From Cronobacter malonaticus LMG 23826 (GTDB lineage Bacteria; Pseudomonadota; Gammaproteobacteria; Enterobacterales; Enterobacteriaceae): a stretch of 64,000 nt of DNA. This document shows, one piece after another, positions 1 through 9,537 of the stretch. Each line of letters opens with the position of its first letter. Within the stretch, counting starts at the first letter, position 1. The position numbers were made by a program, and so were the translations under genes. The stretch covers positions 1,116,001 through 1,180,000 of the forward strand of contig NZ_CP013940.1 of the NCBI RefSeq assembly GCF_001277215.2, in the 5' to 3' direction. Below the pieces are notes generated by a model. That model saw only the letters and a list, made by a program, of their open reading frames with translations. It was not told the DNA's origin and did not search any database.

Positions 1-321
1 ACCGCAGAGGGCAATATCACTAACTTGCAGGGTGATTATGTTTCTAAGTCTGCCGCAGCATCACAAACCCTTTCATCTCCATTAAGTGTGTCGACATCTT
101 ACTCCGTCAACGGCACTAAAGTTGTCGGTGCGCGGCAAACAGGATGGACTGCATCAACCGGTTCGACACTGCTAGGTGCCTTCAATGCCAGTCAGACCTA
201 TTCAGTCAGCGCCACATATACGCAGTCTGAAGTTAGCGCTCTTGCAACAGGTCTTGTTCAGGCAAGACAAAGAATTAAGGCTCTTGAGGATGCGCTTCGA
301 GCGCACGGGCTGATTAACTGA
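1..321 (+). CDS. Phage tail-needle-like protein (gp26-like), C-terminal part
   Basis: The reading frame is open from base 1, so the gene starts left of the window; the first in-window start-like codon (TTG at 25) is not the real start. About 106 codons are visible. The product is rich in Ser, Thr and Ala, with a short segment VVGARQTGW followed by a C-terminal amphipathic helix ([16 protein letters not shown]), a trimerising tail seen in many phage fibre and needle proteins. In P22-like phages the gene just before gp14 is gp26, the needle that plugs the portal and pierces the outer membrane, and the stop here overlaps the gp14-like start by one base. The gp26 assignment rests on position more than on sequence. 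Another small tail-tip or fibre protein is possible. Confidence 0.5.
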   Translation, partial: TAEGNITNLQGDYVSKSAAASQTLSSPLSVSTSYSVNGTKVVGARQTGWTASTGSTLLGAFNASQTYSVSATYTQSEVSALATGLVQARQRIKALEDALRAHGLIN

Positions 322-776
322 TGATCACCTTTATCCCAACACGAAACATCGACCTCATAGAGGCGGTAGGAAACCACCCGGCCATCATTGCTGGCAGTAA
401 CAACGGTGACGGTTACGATTACCGGCCTGAGTGTCGATACTTCGAAGTCAGTGTACACGGTAATTTTGGTGGCATCGTTTATTACAGCGAAATCCAGCCC
501 ATGTCCTTTGACTGCCACGCGATGTATCTGCCAGAAGCTCGCGGCTTCAGTAAGGAAATAGGTCTCGCATTCTGGCGTTATCTGCTTACAGAAACCAACG
601 TTCAGTGCGTCGTCTCGTTCGCGGCTCGTAAATTCCGCCACGGCCAGATGTATTGCGCCATGATTGGGCTAAATCGCGTTGGCACTATCAAGAAGTATTT
701 CAAAGGGGTTGATGACGTAACTTTTTACTCCGCGACCCGCGAAGAACTTCAGGAATTCCTCTCCCGTCAGAAATAG
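321..776 (+). CDS. P22 gp14-like head assembly / DNA transfer protein (DUF2824)
   Basis: This 151-residue product resembles the gp14 family (DUF2824, GNAT-like fold) of P22-type podoviruses. In P22, gp14 is needed for assembly of the ejection apparatus. Typical family features are the MITFIPTRN start, the central SEIQPMSFDCHAMYLPEARGF segment (quoted here as its first part SEIQPMSFDCHAMYLPEA) and a C-terminal GNAT-like strand-helix pattern. The start ATG overlaps the stop of the preceding gene by one base, and the gp7-like gene follows after 8 bases, so these late genes are translationally packed. No enzymatic activity is claimed; the acetyltransferase likeness is of fold only. Confidence 0.8.
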   Translation: MITFIPTRNIDLIEAVGNHPAIIAGSNNGDGYDYRPECRYFEVSVHGNFGGIVYYSEIQPMSFDCHAMYLPEARGFSKEIGLAFWRYLLTETNVQCVVSFAARKFRHGQMYCAMIGLNRVGTIKKYFKGVDDVTFYSATREELQEFLSRQK

Positions 777-784
777 GTAAAAAC

Positions 785-1465
785 ATGCTCATTTTTCAAT
801 TAGCGAGTAAGCATCTCGAGAATCGCCTGTACCTGAAAGGCGGGAAGGGCGGAGGCGGAGATAATGGCGCAGCCGCGCAAGCTGATGCTATTAACAAGCA
901 GACTGACCTTCAGCGACAGCAGTGGCAGACGGTCATGAATAATCTCGCTCCATTTACCCCTCTTGCAAAGCAATACGTTAGTCAGCTTCAGAATCTTTCA
1001 TCACTACAAGGGCAGGGGCAGGCTCTTAACCAGTATTACAATTCTCAACAATATCAAGATCTGTCAGGACAAGCCAGGTATCAAGCCTTGCAGGCGGCGG
1101 AGGCTACCGGGGGGCTTGGTTCAACGGCTACAAGCAATCAACTGGCAACAATCGCTCCGACGCTTGGTCAATCATGGCTTAGCGGGCAGATGCAGAACTA
1201 CAACAACCTTGCAAACATCGGCCTCGGGGCGCTGCAAGGTCAGGCCAACGCTGGACAGACATACGCCAACAACATGGGGTCGCTATACCAGCAGCGGGCC
1301 AATCTGGCGGCGGCAAATGCTAACCGCCCGTCAGGATTCCAGTCAGCATTAAGTGGCGGACTTGGTGGGGCGGAAGCTGGCGCTGCCATAGGCTCTGCTT
1401 TTGGTGGCCCGGGCATTGGTACAGCAATTGGTGCGGGTATCGGCGTTCTTGGCTCGCTGTTTTAA
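785..1465 (+). CDS. P22 gp7-like DNA ejection protein
   Basis: The 226-residue product has the size of P22 gp7 (229 aa) and the same position in the late operon. gp7 is packed in the virion and injected ahead of the DNA, where it helps build the channel through the cell envelope. Visible features are a Gly-rich segment (KGGKGGGG, about residues 18-26), a Gln/Asn-rich helical middle, and a glycine-zipper C-terminus (AIGSAFGGPGIGTAIGAGIG) that could insert into membrane. P22 gp7 loses about 20 N-terminal residues during maturation; the first 20 residues here, before the Gly-rich segment, would fit such a leader. That processing is inferred from the family. Confidence 0.8.
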   Translation: MLIFQLASKHLENRLYLKGGKGGGGDNGAAAQADAINKQTDLQRQQWQTVMNNLAPFTPLAKQYVSQLQNLSSLQGQGQALNQYYNSQQYQDLSGQARYQALQAAEATGGLGSTATSNQLATIAPTLGQSWLSGQMQNYNNLANIGLGALQGQANAGQTYANNMGSLYQQRANLAAANANRPSGFQSALSGGLGGAEAGAAIGSAFGGPGIGTAIGAGIGVLGSLF

Positions 1466-1474
1466 GGGGGATTC

Positions 1475-2914
1475 ATGGCTACATGGGATATGGGTAATGG
1501 TGGGAGTCTCCTTGCAGGCCTTGGCGGAATTAACTCCAACGCGCCATCAGTGACGGACTCAAACACCGCGCTTGGACTGATTCGTGATAACAACGAGATT
1601 CAGCGCTCAGGCGCAAACAATATCGGCCTTCAGGCATTGCAGGGCATCGGTAACGTAATGCAGGTTCAGAAACAGGCGCAACAGCAGCAGCGCCAGAAGG
1701 CGTTCCAACAGGCATACTCAACCGCATACGCAACAGGTGATCGCAACGCTATGCGTAAACTGGCTGTGCAATACCCTGAACAGTTTGACGCAGTGCGGAA
1801 TGGCATGGGTTTCATTGATGAAGACCAGCGAAACACCGTGGGGAATCTTGCGGCAGGCGCGCGTCTTGCGTCTTCATCGCCTGATGCGATGGCTAACTGG
1901 CTGCAATCTAACGCCGGTGAGTTAGCTCGCGTTGGCGTTAATCCACAGGATGTTGCTCAGATGTACCAACAGAACCCGCAGCAGTTCGGCGAGTTTGTCG
2001 ATCACCTCGGTCTTACCAGCCTTGGACCAGAAAAGTATTTTGATGCCGTAGATAAGATGGCAGGGCGTGAAATTGACAAGGGCAAGCTTGCGGAACAAAT
2101 TCGCAGCAACAAAGCCGGTGAAGGATTGCAGGCTCAACAGATCGCAGTTAGCCGTCAAAACGCGTTAACATCTGCATATGCGCCGACATCTGCAATGCAA
2201 AACTATGCACAATATGCCCAGATGCTCAAAACAGACCCTGCGGCGGCCGCTATTTTTGCGCAGGCAGCAGGCATAAACACCGGCCCCGAAGGGTCTAACC
2301 GCCTGGTTCAGCTTTCTGATGGTCGGACAGTGAAAGTCAGCGGCAAGGTGCATGGTGCTGGAGCCAATGCATTTTATGAGGGCGTTGATGACAACGGGAA
2401 CATGGTCCGCGTTCCTACCAGTGCTATATCTGCTCCACCAAGTTCTGCTACTTCAGCGCAAAACTACGCCATGAAAAAAGACCTAGACGCCATCGAGGCT
2501 GCAAGCGCAGATCAGCTTGAATTCATGACTGGTGTTACCGGTGGGAATGGTGCGCCTGCATTTGGAGCTGATGTCAGGAGCAGAATTGGTGGTAAGGAGC
2601 AGCGGCAGCTTTATAACGCCACTCAACGCATCCAGGGGCGCATGCAGAACCAAGGCATTGCAGCGGCAAGGGATATGGGAGCCAGTGGTATTAACACAGT
2701 TGCAGAAGCAAAGATGTATTTTCAGGGAATGCCACAGCTTGACTTCTCATCTCCTGATGCCGCGCAGCAGTCTGTGCGTGCTATTCGTGAGTACACCGAT
2801 AACTATAACCAGCAATACAACGTAAGCGTTGGTGGCAAAACGCGACCGCAAGCCGCGGTTCAGGCTACACCAAAGCAAACAAGCTCCGGTTATTCATCAT
2901 TGTGGGGTGATTAA
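1475..2914 (+). CDS. P22 gp20-like DNA ejection protein
   Basis: The 479-residue protein matches gp20 (471 aa in P22) in length, order and composition: Gln-, Ala- and Asn-rich, largely helical, without recognisable enzymatic motifs. gp20 is injected with gp7 and gp16 and is thought to form part of the periplasmic tunnel for phage DNA. A purine-rich ribosome site (GGGGGA) lies just upstream of the ATG. Its stop codon overlaps the ATG of the gp16-like gene by one base, which suggests coupled translation and stoichiometric synthesis of the ejection proteins. Confidence 0.8.
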   Translation: MATWDMGNGGSLLAGLGGINSNAPSVTDSNTALGLIRDNNEIQRSGANNIGLQALQGIGNVMQVQKQAQQQQRQKAFQQAYSTAYATGDRNAMRKLAVQYPEQFDAVRNGMGFIDEDQRNTVGNLAAGARLASSSPDAMANWLQSNAGELARVGVNPQDVAQMYQQNPQQFGEFVDHLGLTSLGPEKYFDAVDKMAGREIDKGKLAEQIRSNKAGEGLQAQQIAVSRQNALTSAYAPTSAMQNYAQYAQMLKTDPAAAAIFAQAAGINTGPEGSNRLVQLSDGRTVKVSGKVHGAGANAFYEGVDDNGNMVRVPTSAISAPPSSATSAQNYAMKKDLDAIEAASADQLEFMTGVTGGNGAPAFGADVRSRIGGKEQRQLYNATQRIQGRMQNQGIAAARDMGASGINTVAEAKMYFQGMPQLDFSSPDAAQQSVRAIREYTDNYNQQYNVSVGGKTRPQAAVQATPKQTSSGYSSLWGD

Positions 2915-4899
2915 TGGCTAAGGCATGGAAAGATGTTATCGCCTCCGAACAGTACCAGGCGCTGGCACCAGATCAGAAAGCTCAGGCTCAAGAGCAGTAT
3001 TTCAATGAAGTAGTTGCACCGCAAGCTGGCGATCAGGCTGAGCAAGCCAGACAAGCTTTCTATGCTGCATACCCTGCGCCTTTGGTATCGAATCAGCAGC
3101 CGTCTCAACCAGCTTCTCAGGAAGCTGTTCAGCCGCAGCAGCAAGGCGGAATTATGTCTGATATAGGTAATGGACTTGCTGAAACCGGGCGTGGCTTGCT
3201 ACAGGCTGGAATTAACGTAGCGAATATACCTGCTGAACTCACTGATGCGGTAACGAGCGCAGCAGCGTGGGCTGGTAATAAGCTCGGAATAGGTGACGGA
3301 ACATATCAGCCAGCGCCGCGTGTAACCACTCAAGGGCTTGAACAGGACTTCGGACTTCAGCCCGGTACACTAACCCCTCAAACAACCGAGGGGCGTATTT
3401 TTGCTGAAGCCCTGCCTTATCTGACGCCTGTAGGGATTGAGCGCGCAGCGACAGCGGCCCCCACTCTTGCTGGCCGAATTGCTGAAGGTGGTTCGCGCCT
3501 GTTGGCGGAGAATGCTGTTGGTTCACTTGCCGCCAACAGCGATAAGAACGACGCTGGCGCGCTCGCTACTGACTTAGGGCTGGGCGTTGGTTTAGGCGCT
3601 GCCGCAAATGGCGTAGTTAAAGCTGCCGGAGCGGGTTATCGAGCCCTTTCTGGTTCAATGGCACCCGAAGCCGTGCAAGCTATCCGCTTTGCTGAGCAGA
3701 ATAACGTTCCGCTAACCACCACGGACGTAATCCCTCCAGCATCGCGTGTTGGTCGGGCTGCACAGACGACAGCAGAGAACATCCCTTTCGTTGGCACATC
3801 AGGAATGCGGGCCGCGCAGCAGGAGTCACGCAGCCAACTGGTGCAAAACTTTGCCAATAAGTTTGGCGAGTACAATCCAGCGGAAGTGGTAAATAGCCTT
3901 AAGTCAAAAACATCTGGCATTAAGCAGGCTGCCGGCCGCCGTCTTGAACAGGTGCAGAGCGCAATGTCTGGCGTAAATATCCAGCCGTCTCGTGCGATTC
4001 AACAGATTGATGATGAGGTATCCAGGCTGCAAAAGCTTGGCGGGGTTGCCGACACTGACACCATCGGCAAGCTACAGGCTTACCGTGATGAGTTGGCGAA
4101 AGGAAATGTAGACCTTGAACAGCTAAGCAATCTGCGTAGTCAGTTCAGGATGGATGTGAAGGGTGAGCGTCCGGTAATGCCTACGCGCTCAGATGCCGCA
4201 GTACAGCGCGTCTATCGAGCCATGACAGGAGATATCGATAGCGCCATAGGCCAGAGCCTTGGTAACGACGTTCTTCGTCGTTATCGGCAGGCTAACGCGG
4301 TATACGCTGACGAAGCCGCCAAACTCCAGAACACACGCCTGAAGAATGTACTGATGAAAGGTGACCTGACACCGGAAGTCGTGAACAACATGCTGTTCAG
4401 CAAGAACAAGTCGGAGATTCAGAGCCTGTATAACTCTGTCGGTCAGGCAGGGCGCGTGCAAATGCGTAACGGAATCATCGGCAAGGCAATGGAAAAATCT
4501 GGAGGCTCTCCAGACCAGTTCCTCCGCCAGTTGAATATCATGTCTAATCAGACCGGTATCGCGTTCAAAGGCGAGGATGCGGCCTATATCCGCGGTCTCA
4601 AGAACTATCTGGAGTCAACGAAGCAGGCAGCACGCGCCGGAGTAAGCACGCCGACGGGACAGCAAGCGGTTCCTCTTATTATTGGCTTTGGTACAGCAAT
4701 AAACCCAAAAGCAGCGGCCATAGGTGCTGGCTACGGTCTCTTAGCCCGCATGTACGAAAGTAAGGCTGTGCGCAATGCGATGCTTCGCCTGGCGAATACG
4801 CCGCGTGGGAGCTCTGCATTTGAAAAGGCAGCTTCCGATGTTGCTGCGGCAATTAATGCAGTATCTCAAGGCGCAAAATCAGACGCGTTAGCTCAGTAA
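2914..4899 (+). CDS. P22 gp16-like DNA ejection protein
   Basis: The 661-residue product is a little longer than P22 gp16 (609 aa). The N-terminal motif (MAKAWKDVIASEQYQALAPD) is typical of gp16-like proteins of this group. gp16 is carried in the virion and injected; it is needed for DNA to enter the cytoplasm and can act in trans. A Pro/Gln-rich linker near residues 45-75 is followed by Ala/Gly-rich helical stretches with possible membrane-active segments around residues 85-130 and 215-240, and a long helical second half. I see no clear lysozyme or transglycosylase motif. In P22 the immI genes follow gp16; here only about 150 bases separate it from the tailspike, so sieA, mnt, arc and ant are absent. 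Confidence 0.75.
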   Translation: MAKAWKDVIASEQYQALAPDQKAQAQEQYFNEVVAPQAGDQAEQARQAFYAAYPAPLVSNQQPSQPASQEAVQPQQQGGIMSDIGNGLAETGRGLLQAGINVANIPAELTDAVTSAAAWAGNKLGIGDGTYQPAPRVTTQGLEQDFGLQPGTLTPQTTEGRIFAEALPYLTPVGIERAATAAPTLAGRIAEGGSRLLAENAVGSLAANSDKNDAGALATDLGLGVGLGAAANGVVKAAGAGYRALSGSMAPEAVQAIRFAEQNNVPLTTTDVIPPASRVGRAAQTTAENIPFVGTSGMRAAQQESRSQLVQNFANKFGEYNPAEVVNSLKSKTSGIKQAAGRRLEQVQSAMSGVNIQPSRAIQQIDDEVSRLQKLGGVADTDTIGKLQAYRDELAKGNVDLEQLSNLRSQFRMDVKGERPVMPTRSDAAVQRVYRAMTGDIDSAIGQSLGNDVLRRYRQANAVYADEAAKLQNTRLKNVLMKGDLTPEVVNNMLFSKNKSEIQSLYNSVGQAGRVQMRNGIIGKAMEKSGGSPDQFLRQLNIMSNQTGIAFKGEDAAYIRGLKNYLESTKQAARAGVSTPTGQQAVPLIIGFGTAINPKAAAIGAGYGLLARMYESKAVRNAMLRLANTPRGSSAFEKAASDVAAAINAVSQGAKSDALAQ

Positions 4900-4959
4900 A
4901 TATTTACCAACACAATACGCGAATATCATTAGCGCCAGATTCATTAAATCACGGTCCAT
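4888..4959 (-). CDS. Candidate 23-residue hydrophobic small protein, antisense to the gp16 end
   Basis: On the minus strand an ATG at 4957-4959 opens 23 codons (MDRDLMNLALMIFAYCVGKY, then LLS) ending in TAA at 4888-4890. A good Shine-Dalgarno sequence (GAGG) stands 5 bases upstream. The first residues are charged (MDRD), then follows a hydrophobic run long enough for one short membrane helix with a Lys near its end. It overlaps the last 12 bases of the gp16-like gene and fills most of the gap before the tailspike gene. I do not recognise a family. The position matches the immI region of P22, where regulators and the superinfection-exclusion gene sieA lie, so a small exclusion-type membrane protein is one guess. 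Codon evidence alone is weak at this length. Confidence 0.4.
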   Translation of the reverse strand: MDRDLMNLALMIFAYCVGKYLLS

Positions 4960-5051
4960 TAATACCTCACTTTTTACCCAATTATAACTAACGCCATCGC
5001 AACGCTGCGCAAGTTTAGTTTGTGCGGCTTTGCCACGCCCGGAGCTTATCA

Positions 5052-7163
5052 ATGGCTGACATTACAGCGAATGTAGTCGTAACAAACCCGCGCCCGGTAT
5101 TTACCGACTCGCGAACTTTCAAGGCCGTTGCTAATGGCCGCGTCTATATTGGCTTGGTAGATACAGACCCAACCATCCCTGCCAATCAAATTCCTGTCTA
5201 TATTGAGAATGAAGACGGAAGTCACGTTCAAATTCCCCAGCCAGTTATTATCAATGGCGCTGGCAAGCTGGTTTACAATGGACAACTGGTAAAAGTTGTA
5301 ACAGGCAAAGGCCATTCAATGGCCATCTATGACGCATATGGCGCTCAGGTTGATTATATTGCCGATGTGCTCAAATACGACCCAGATCAGTTTCCTCAGC
5401 AACTTGCCGGAGGAGATGGCTCCCTTGTCGGAGTTTATCCTCAGGGTAACTTGAAACAGGCTATTACTTCGGTTTCGGTCGATCAGTTTGGTGCTAAAGG
5501 TGATGGAACAACAAATGACACCGCTGCCATTCAGGCTGCTATCGACTGGTCATTCAACAACGGTGGCGGGGTTGTTCGCTTGGGGCCAAAGGTTTACCGG
5601 GCAGCGAACTTAACACTGAAACCGCGCGTTTTTCTTTCTGGCTCTGGCATTGTAGCAACAGTTATAAAGGCGCCGGATAACTGGACTGGTAATGCAGTGA
5701 TTATGGGGGAGGGCTACCTGACCTACACCCAAGACTCAACAGCAGCCGGTGGTAATGTTCCAGCATGTTTCAATGCCGGAGTTACTGACCTACTGGTACA
5801 TGCAAATAAAGACAAGTTCTCAGGCACTCCAGCCAAAGATTTTGGTTGCGGGATATTGATTGCAGGTGAAAACATCACCATCAAGAGTGTGAAGATAATC
5901 TACGCACCCTCAGTGGGCTTAGTAACTATTAACCGGGGAACGAAGCGCGAATTATACGCGGCAGTCGAACCAGGCAAGGGGTGGGGTATAATTGGCGTCT
6001 TACAGAATATTCGAATTCAGTTCTGCGGCAATGATTGCTGGCATTGCGAAATGGCTGATTGCTATATAGACGACGTTGAAATAGCCGAAGCGGGCTACGG
6101 ATTCGCGTCAAGTGATATGGTCAAGTCATTTTATGACCCGTCAGAATTGGTTTCCTGTTTCAGAGTATGGGAAAATATTGAGATAGGCTTCATGCACGTG
6201 TACGGAAACTGGCGTGGATTTGGATTTGTGGCGGGCGGCAACAATGTATTAAAGCTACATCGTGTAAAAATTCAGCATTTGGTGGCTGAAAGTTGCCAGG
6301 TTGGCGTATATTTTAAAGCCAAGACGTATGTTCAGGCTGCTATCGTTGATATTCATGAATGCTCAGGCATGAACGGCAACGGAATATATGACACTGCAAC
6401 ATTTCCTAATAAGTCACCTGTTGCTATTTTCGCTAGTGAACAACCGTCTACTTTCAGTAGCGTGCAGTTATGGCAGACTACTAGCAATTATAATGGTACG
6501 CACATACTTATCTCAGGCTCTAGGAATACCTTTGGCAGTATCGATTGCTACAGGGGATTCCTTAGTGACAATAGGGGCGGGACAGCGATAGCCCTAACTG
6601 GTACAGATAACAAGATACTTGGGGGCACCGTCTCAGGCTATGCAGCTTTAAATATAGATGGGCTTGGCAGCACGGGGCTGCACGTCATTCGCGGCGCAAG
6701 AAATCATGTGAATCTGCAAATAACTCTTGGCAATGTTGGTGTTAGGTTCGATGGCTCTGCAGATTCTGTCACATCAGGAAGGATTGCCGCAGACTCGGCT
6801 ATCACTATACCATTTTTGAATGCTGGTAATTTATCAACTTACATAAAGAGCGGGCTGGAGCTTGTTTCAGCACTGGGTAGTAATCACCAAGTTGTGCGGG
6901 GGGCGTCGGGGGCGGTAAACACCTCATCTACTTCCGAGCAAACAGTCACCATTACTGGCTTGAATCTTCCATACGTGCCGCATAGTTCAGAGGTTAACCC
7001 ACATCTTATTATTGATGCGACCAACGGTAGCTCAATATATCCTCAATTGGACTATATTATGTACACCCCGGCAGGCTCATCTACAAAGGAATTAGCCTTT
7101 GTCGTCAAACTAAAAAACAGCAATAGCCCGATGCAGGTTACCATTGGCGCTAAGTTAAACTAA
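5052..7163 (+). CDS. P22-type tailspike (receptor-binding, likely O-antigen depolymerase)
   Basis: I chose the ATG at 5052 because P22 gp9 begins the same way ([15 protein letters not shown]) and GGAG stands 7 bases upstream; an in-frame GTG at 5022 would add ten unrelated residues. The product has 703 residues. Residues 1-110 form the head-binding domain ([44 protein letters not shown]). The following segment [20 protein letters not shown] is the classic opening of a right-handed parallel beta-helix of the pectate-lyase type, as in tailspikes that cut O antigen. The rest has the beta-helix pattern and a distinct C-terminal domain that I do not recognise; catalytic acids cannot be assigned by eye. 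It follows the gp16-like gene and faces gtrC across a shared terminator. Substrate specificity is unknown. Confidence 0.88.
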   Translation: MADITANVVVTNPRPVFTDSRTFKAVANGRVYIGLVDTDPTIPANQIPVYIENEDGSHVQIPQPVIINGAGKLVYNGQLVKVVTGKGHSMAIYDAYGAQVDYIADVLKYDPDQFPQQLAGGDGSLVGVYPQGNLKQAITSVSVDQFGAKGDGTTNDTAAIQAAIDWSFNNGGGVVRLGPKVYRAANLTLKPRVFLSGSGIVATVIKAPDNWTGNAVIMGEGYLTYTQDSTAAGGNVPACFNAGVTDLLVHANKDKFSGTPAKDFGCGILIAGENITIKSVKIIYAPSVGLVTINRGTKRELYAAVEPGKGWGIIGVLQNIRIQFCGNDCWHCEMADCYIDDVEIAEAGYGFASSDMVKSFYDPSELVSCFRVWENIEIGFMHVYGNWRGFGFVAGGNNVLKLHRVKIQHLVAESCQVGVYFKAKTYVQAAIVDIHECSGMNGNGIYDTATFPNKSPVAIFASEQPSTFSSVQLWQTTSNYNGTHILISGSRNTFGSIDCYRGFLSDNRGGTAIALTGTDNKILGGTVSGYAALNIDGLGSTGLHVIRGARNHVNLQITLGNVGVRFDGSADSVTSGRIAADSAITIPFLNAGNLSTYIKSGLELVSALGSNHQVVRGASGAVNTSSTSEQTVTITGLNLPYVPHSSEVNPHLIIDATNGSSIYPQLDYIMYTPAGSSTKELAFVVKLKNSNSPMQVTIGAKLN

Positions 7164-7165
7164 TT

Positions 7166-7190
7166 AAAAAGCCCCTTACAGGGGCTTTTT
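7166..7190. terminator. Bidirectional terminator shared by the tailspike gene and gtrC
   Basis: An A5 run, GCCCC, loop TTACA, GGGGC and a T5 run form a compact intrinsic terminator for both strands. The TTA at 7176-7178 in the loop is the gtrC stop codon read on the minus strand. Confidence 0.85.
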
Positions 7191-8615
7191 GCATGGGCTT
7201 TTTTTAAAGTCAATTACCAAGTTTTGGTCATTTCCAAGCAATTTGAAGTGATTTGTTTCCTTCAAGACTTCCATTGAACACTTTGAATTTATAACCTTTT
7301 CTCTTTTGCCAAAAAGAAGGTACTGTTCACGGTTGATGAATGCATGTCTGGCTAAAAAATGACCTCCCCAGCTCCATCCATTTTTCATGTAAGGGGTTGC
7401 TATTGCTCCTATTATGGGGAGTTTATGTTCTGCTATTTTAAGCTCTTCTGATTTTGGGCTTACTCCATCTACTGCTATATTCCGCTCTTTTATATTGACA
7501 CCACTAAAGGCAGAGTTAGCTATGTACCCTTCGTAATCATTCTGTGATTTAAGCGCGTTCGCATATATAGCCATCAATGGCATTGAGGTAAATATAAGAA
7601 AGAAACATATCACCTTAGCTGTCTTTTTATTTAGCATTTCTATGCATAACAAGAAAGACAATATAGCAAAAGGGAACCCTATAAAGGTTCTTGCTGTCCA
7701 CCATGGAGAAAGTAAAAGAATGTTTATTAATGGAGTCAGTGCAAGTGATGCAATTATGAAAATGAATCCAAGGGATGTTTTGATGTAACTACTGCTCTTG
7801 TAAGTGAGGTAGATGATGGAAATTAAAGAGATGAGTATTATTGCAGTGTAGGCAATCTTAAATGGTCCATGGTAGACTAGCTCAAAATAATTTATTGCAT
7901 TTTCTACGTTTTTTGATAACGCACCTGCCACATCATTAGATGAAAATACTAATGAGTCTCTACCTGAGTAATTGGGGGGGTAAAATAAGTTCACTATCTT
8001 TGTCAGAACCAACCCCAAGATGATGCCCACTAAACATTTTATGGCAAATGATAATGAATCCTTATATCCTTTATGAATTAACAATATGCCGAATAGTGAT
8101 GACGACATGATGAGGTAGACTACAATAGATGCTTGATAAGTTTGCATTGTTATGCAAAAGCCTGCTCCAGCAAGCAAAGGAAACCATCTATTTTGGCGAA
8201 TCATAAATGGCGCAACAACTGACATGACTGATATTGCCATAGGTACACAATCGTATTTATATGTCAGGTTCTCCAACATGTAAGGGCTTATCAAAACCAT
8301 CAGCGCTGATAATTTTATCTTAGAGTCTTTTTCTATGCCGAAAACTACGCAAGCTATGTATCCAGTGATAGCAAGCGTTGCGCTTGCTATGATGTTTGAG
8401 TATGGAGATATATTTGAAATTAGACTTCCAAATGTGAGCATTTGCATAATTAATGTGGCAAACGTCCTACCATCTCTTTGCCATGCGTATCCATACAAAG
8501 ATCTGGCCATATCATCAATGAAGTAGGCGTTGGATAGTAGTATTGGTAGGATGTAAAGCAAAGAGAATGCTAAGCAGAATATAATTCCTTTTTTGTGATC
8601 TCTTATAGCTTGCAT
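7176..8615 (-). CDS. gtrC: Serotype-specific O-antigen glucosyltransferase (GtrII-like)
   Basis: This 479-residue membrane protein is the third gene of a gtrABC operon, the position of the serotype-specific glucosyltransferase. Such enzymes move glucose from undecaprenyl-phosphate-glucose to O-antigen units in the periplasm. About ten hydrophobic segments run from residue 10 to 355; a soluble C-terminal part of about 120 residues follows. Early acidic residues in the first periplasmic loop (YFIDDMARSLYGYAWQRDGR) match the GtrI/GtrII (Glucos_trans_II) family, where DD is conserved. Base composition is much more AT-rich than gtrA, gtrB or the rest of the prophage, as is common for this exchangeable gene. 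It starts one base after the gtrB stop. The last codons and stop lie inside the terminator hairpin. The sugar and linkage made cannot be told from sequence. Confidence 0.8.
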   Translation of the reverse strand: MQAIRDHKKGIIFCLAFSLLYILPILLSNAYFIDDMARSLYGYAWQRDGRTFATLIMQMLTFGSLISNISPYSNIIASATLAITGYIACVVFGIEKDSKIKLSALMVLISPYMLENLTYKYDCVPMAISVMSVVAPFMIRQNRWFPLLAGAGFCITMQTYQASIVVYLIMSSSLFGILLIHKGYKDSLSFAIKCLVGIILGLVLTKIVNLFYPPNYSGRDSLVFSSNDVAGALSKNVENAINYFELVYHGPFKIAYTAIILISLISIIYLTYKSSSYIKTSLGFIFIIASLALTPLINILLLSPWWTARTFIGFPFAILSFLLCIEMLNKKTAKVICFFLIFTSMPLMAIYANALKSQNDYEGYIANSAFSGVNIKERNIAVDGVSPKSEELKIAEHKLPIIGAIATPYMKNGWSWGGHFLARHAFINREQYLLFGKREKVINSKCSMEVLKETNHFKLLGNDQNLVIDFKKSPCKKPL

Positions 8616-8616
8616 T

Positions 8617-9537
8617 TTAATTGTTTCCTTTCTTCAGAAGGTATTTAGGCCTGCGTTTGGTCTCAATGTAAATCCTGCCGATGTACTCACCCAGTACGCC
8701 AATCCCGATAAGCTGCACGCCGCCAAGGAACAGGATAGAAACCATGATTGACGGGTAGCCGCGCACAGGGTTTCCCCAGATGACTTTATCCACAATCATC
8801 CATGCGCCATAGAGGAACGAAAGCCCGGCCACGATAAGGCCGATATACGTCCACATGCGCAGCGGGAAAGTTGAGAAGCTGGTAATCCCTTCCAGAGCAA
8901 GGTTCCAGAGCTTCCACCCATTGAATTTGGTACTTCCTGCCACGCGTTCTGCGCGAGAATACTCAACCACATCAGTGCGCCCACCTACCCATGACAGCAC
9001 TCCTTTCATGAACAGGTTTCGCTCAGGAAGCAGCTTGATATTCTCTACAACCTCCCGAGACATCAGGCGAAAGTCGCCGACATTCTCTTCAATCTGCGGA
9101 TTGCTGATTTTGTTGTGAAGTTTATAGAACATTTCAGCGCTCTTGCGCTTCAGCCTACCGTCTGTGGAGCGGTCTGTGCGCTTAGCCAGCACGACATCTG
9201 CGCCAGCCTGCCAGCGTTCTATCAGTTGCGGGATAACTTCAATCGGGTCCTGCAAATCGACGTCGATAGGAATCACCGCGTCGCCGGTAGCATGGTCAAG
9301 GCCTGCAAACAGCGCTGGCTCTTTGCCAAAATTGCGAGTGAAAGATAAAGGCACGACAAGCGGATCTGACACGGCCAGCGCGTTGATAATCGACTCTGTG
9401 GCGTCTTTACTACCGTCATTAATGAATATGATTTCCACCTCAAGCGATTTAAGTGGCTCATATTCTCTGACGGTTTTATAGAAAATAGGTATTGTGTCTT
9501 CTTCATTGAAGACAGGAACCACAAGTGAAATCTTCAT
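8617..9537 (-). CDS. gtrB: Bactoprenol glucosyl transferase GtrB
   Basis: GtrB makes undecaprenyl-phosphate-glucose from UDP-glucose at the cytoplasmic face of the inner membrane. The 306-residue product starts with [13 protein letters not shown], the usual GtrB start; the longer open frame upstream is out of keeping with the family and overlaps gtrA. A GT-A domain (residues 1-220) has the nucleotide-binding pattern IFINDGSKD near 50 and DVDLQDP near 95. Two C-terminal membrane helices (about 232-255 and 265-290) and a basic tail follow. The start overlaps the gtrA end by four bases, the classic ATGA type of coupling. The protein is conserved between phages, so GtrA and GtrB are exchangeable among gtr clusters, unlike GtrC. 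Confidence 0.93.
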   Translation of the reverse strand: MKISLVVPVFNEEDTIPIFYKTVREYEPLKSLEVEIIFINDGSKDATESIINALAVSDPLVVPLSFTRNFGKEPALFAGLDHATGDAVIPIDVDLQDPIEVIPQLIERWQAGADVVLAKRTDRSTDGRLKRKSAEMFYKLHNKISNPQIEENVGDFRLMSREVVENIKLLPERNLFMKGVLSWVGGRTDVVEYSRAERVAGSTKFNGWKLWNLALEGITSFSTFPLRMWTYIGLIVAGLSFLYGAWMIVDKVIWGNPVRGYPSIMVSILFLGGVQLIGIGVLGEYIGRIYIETKRRPKYLLKKGNN

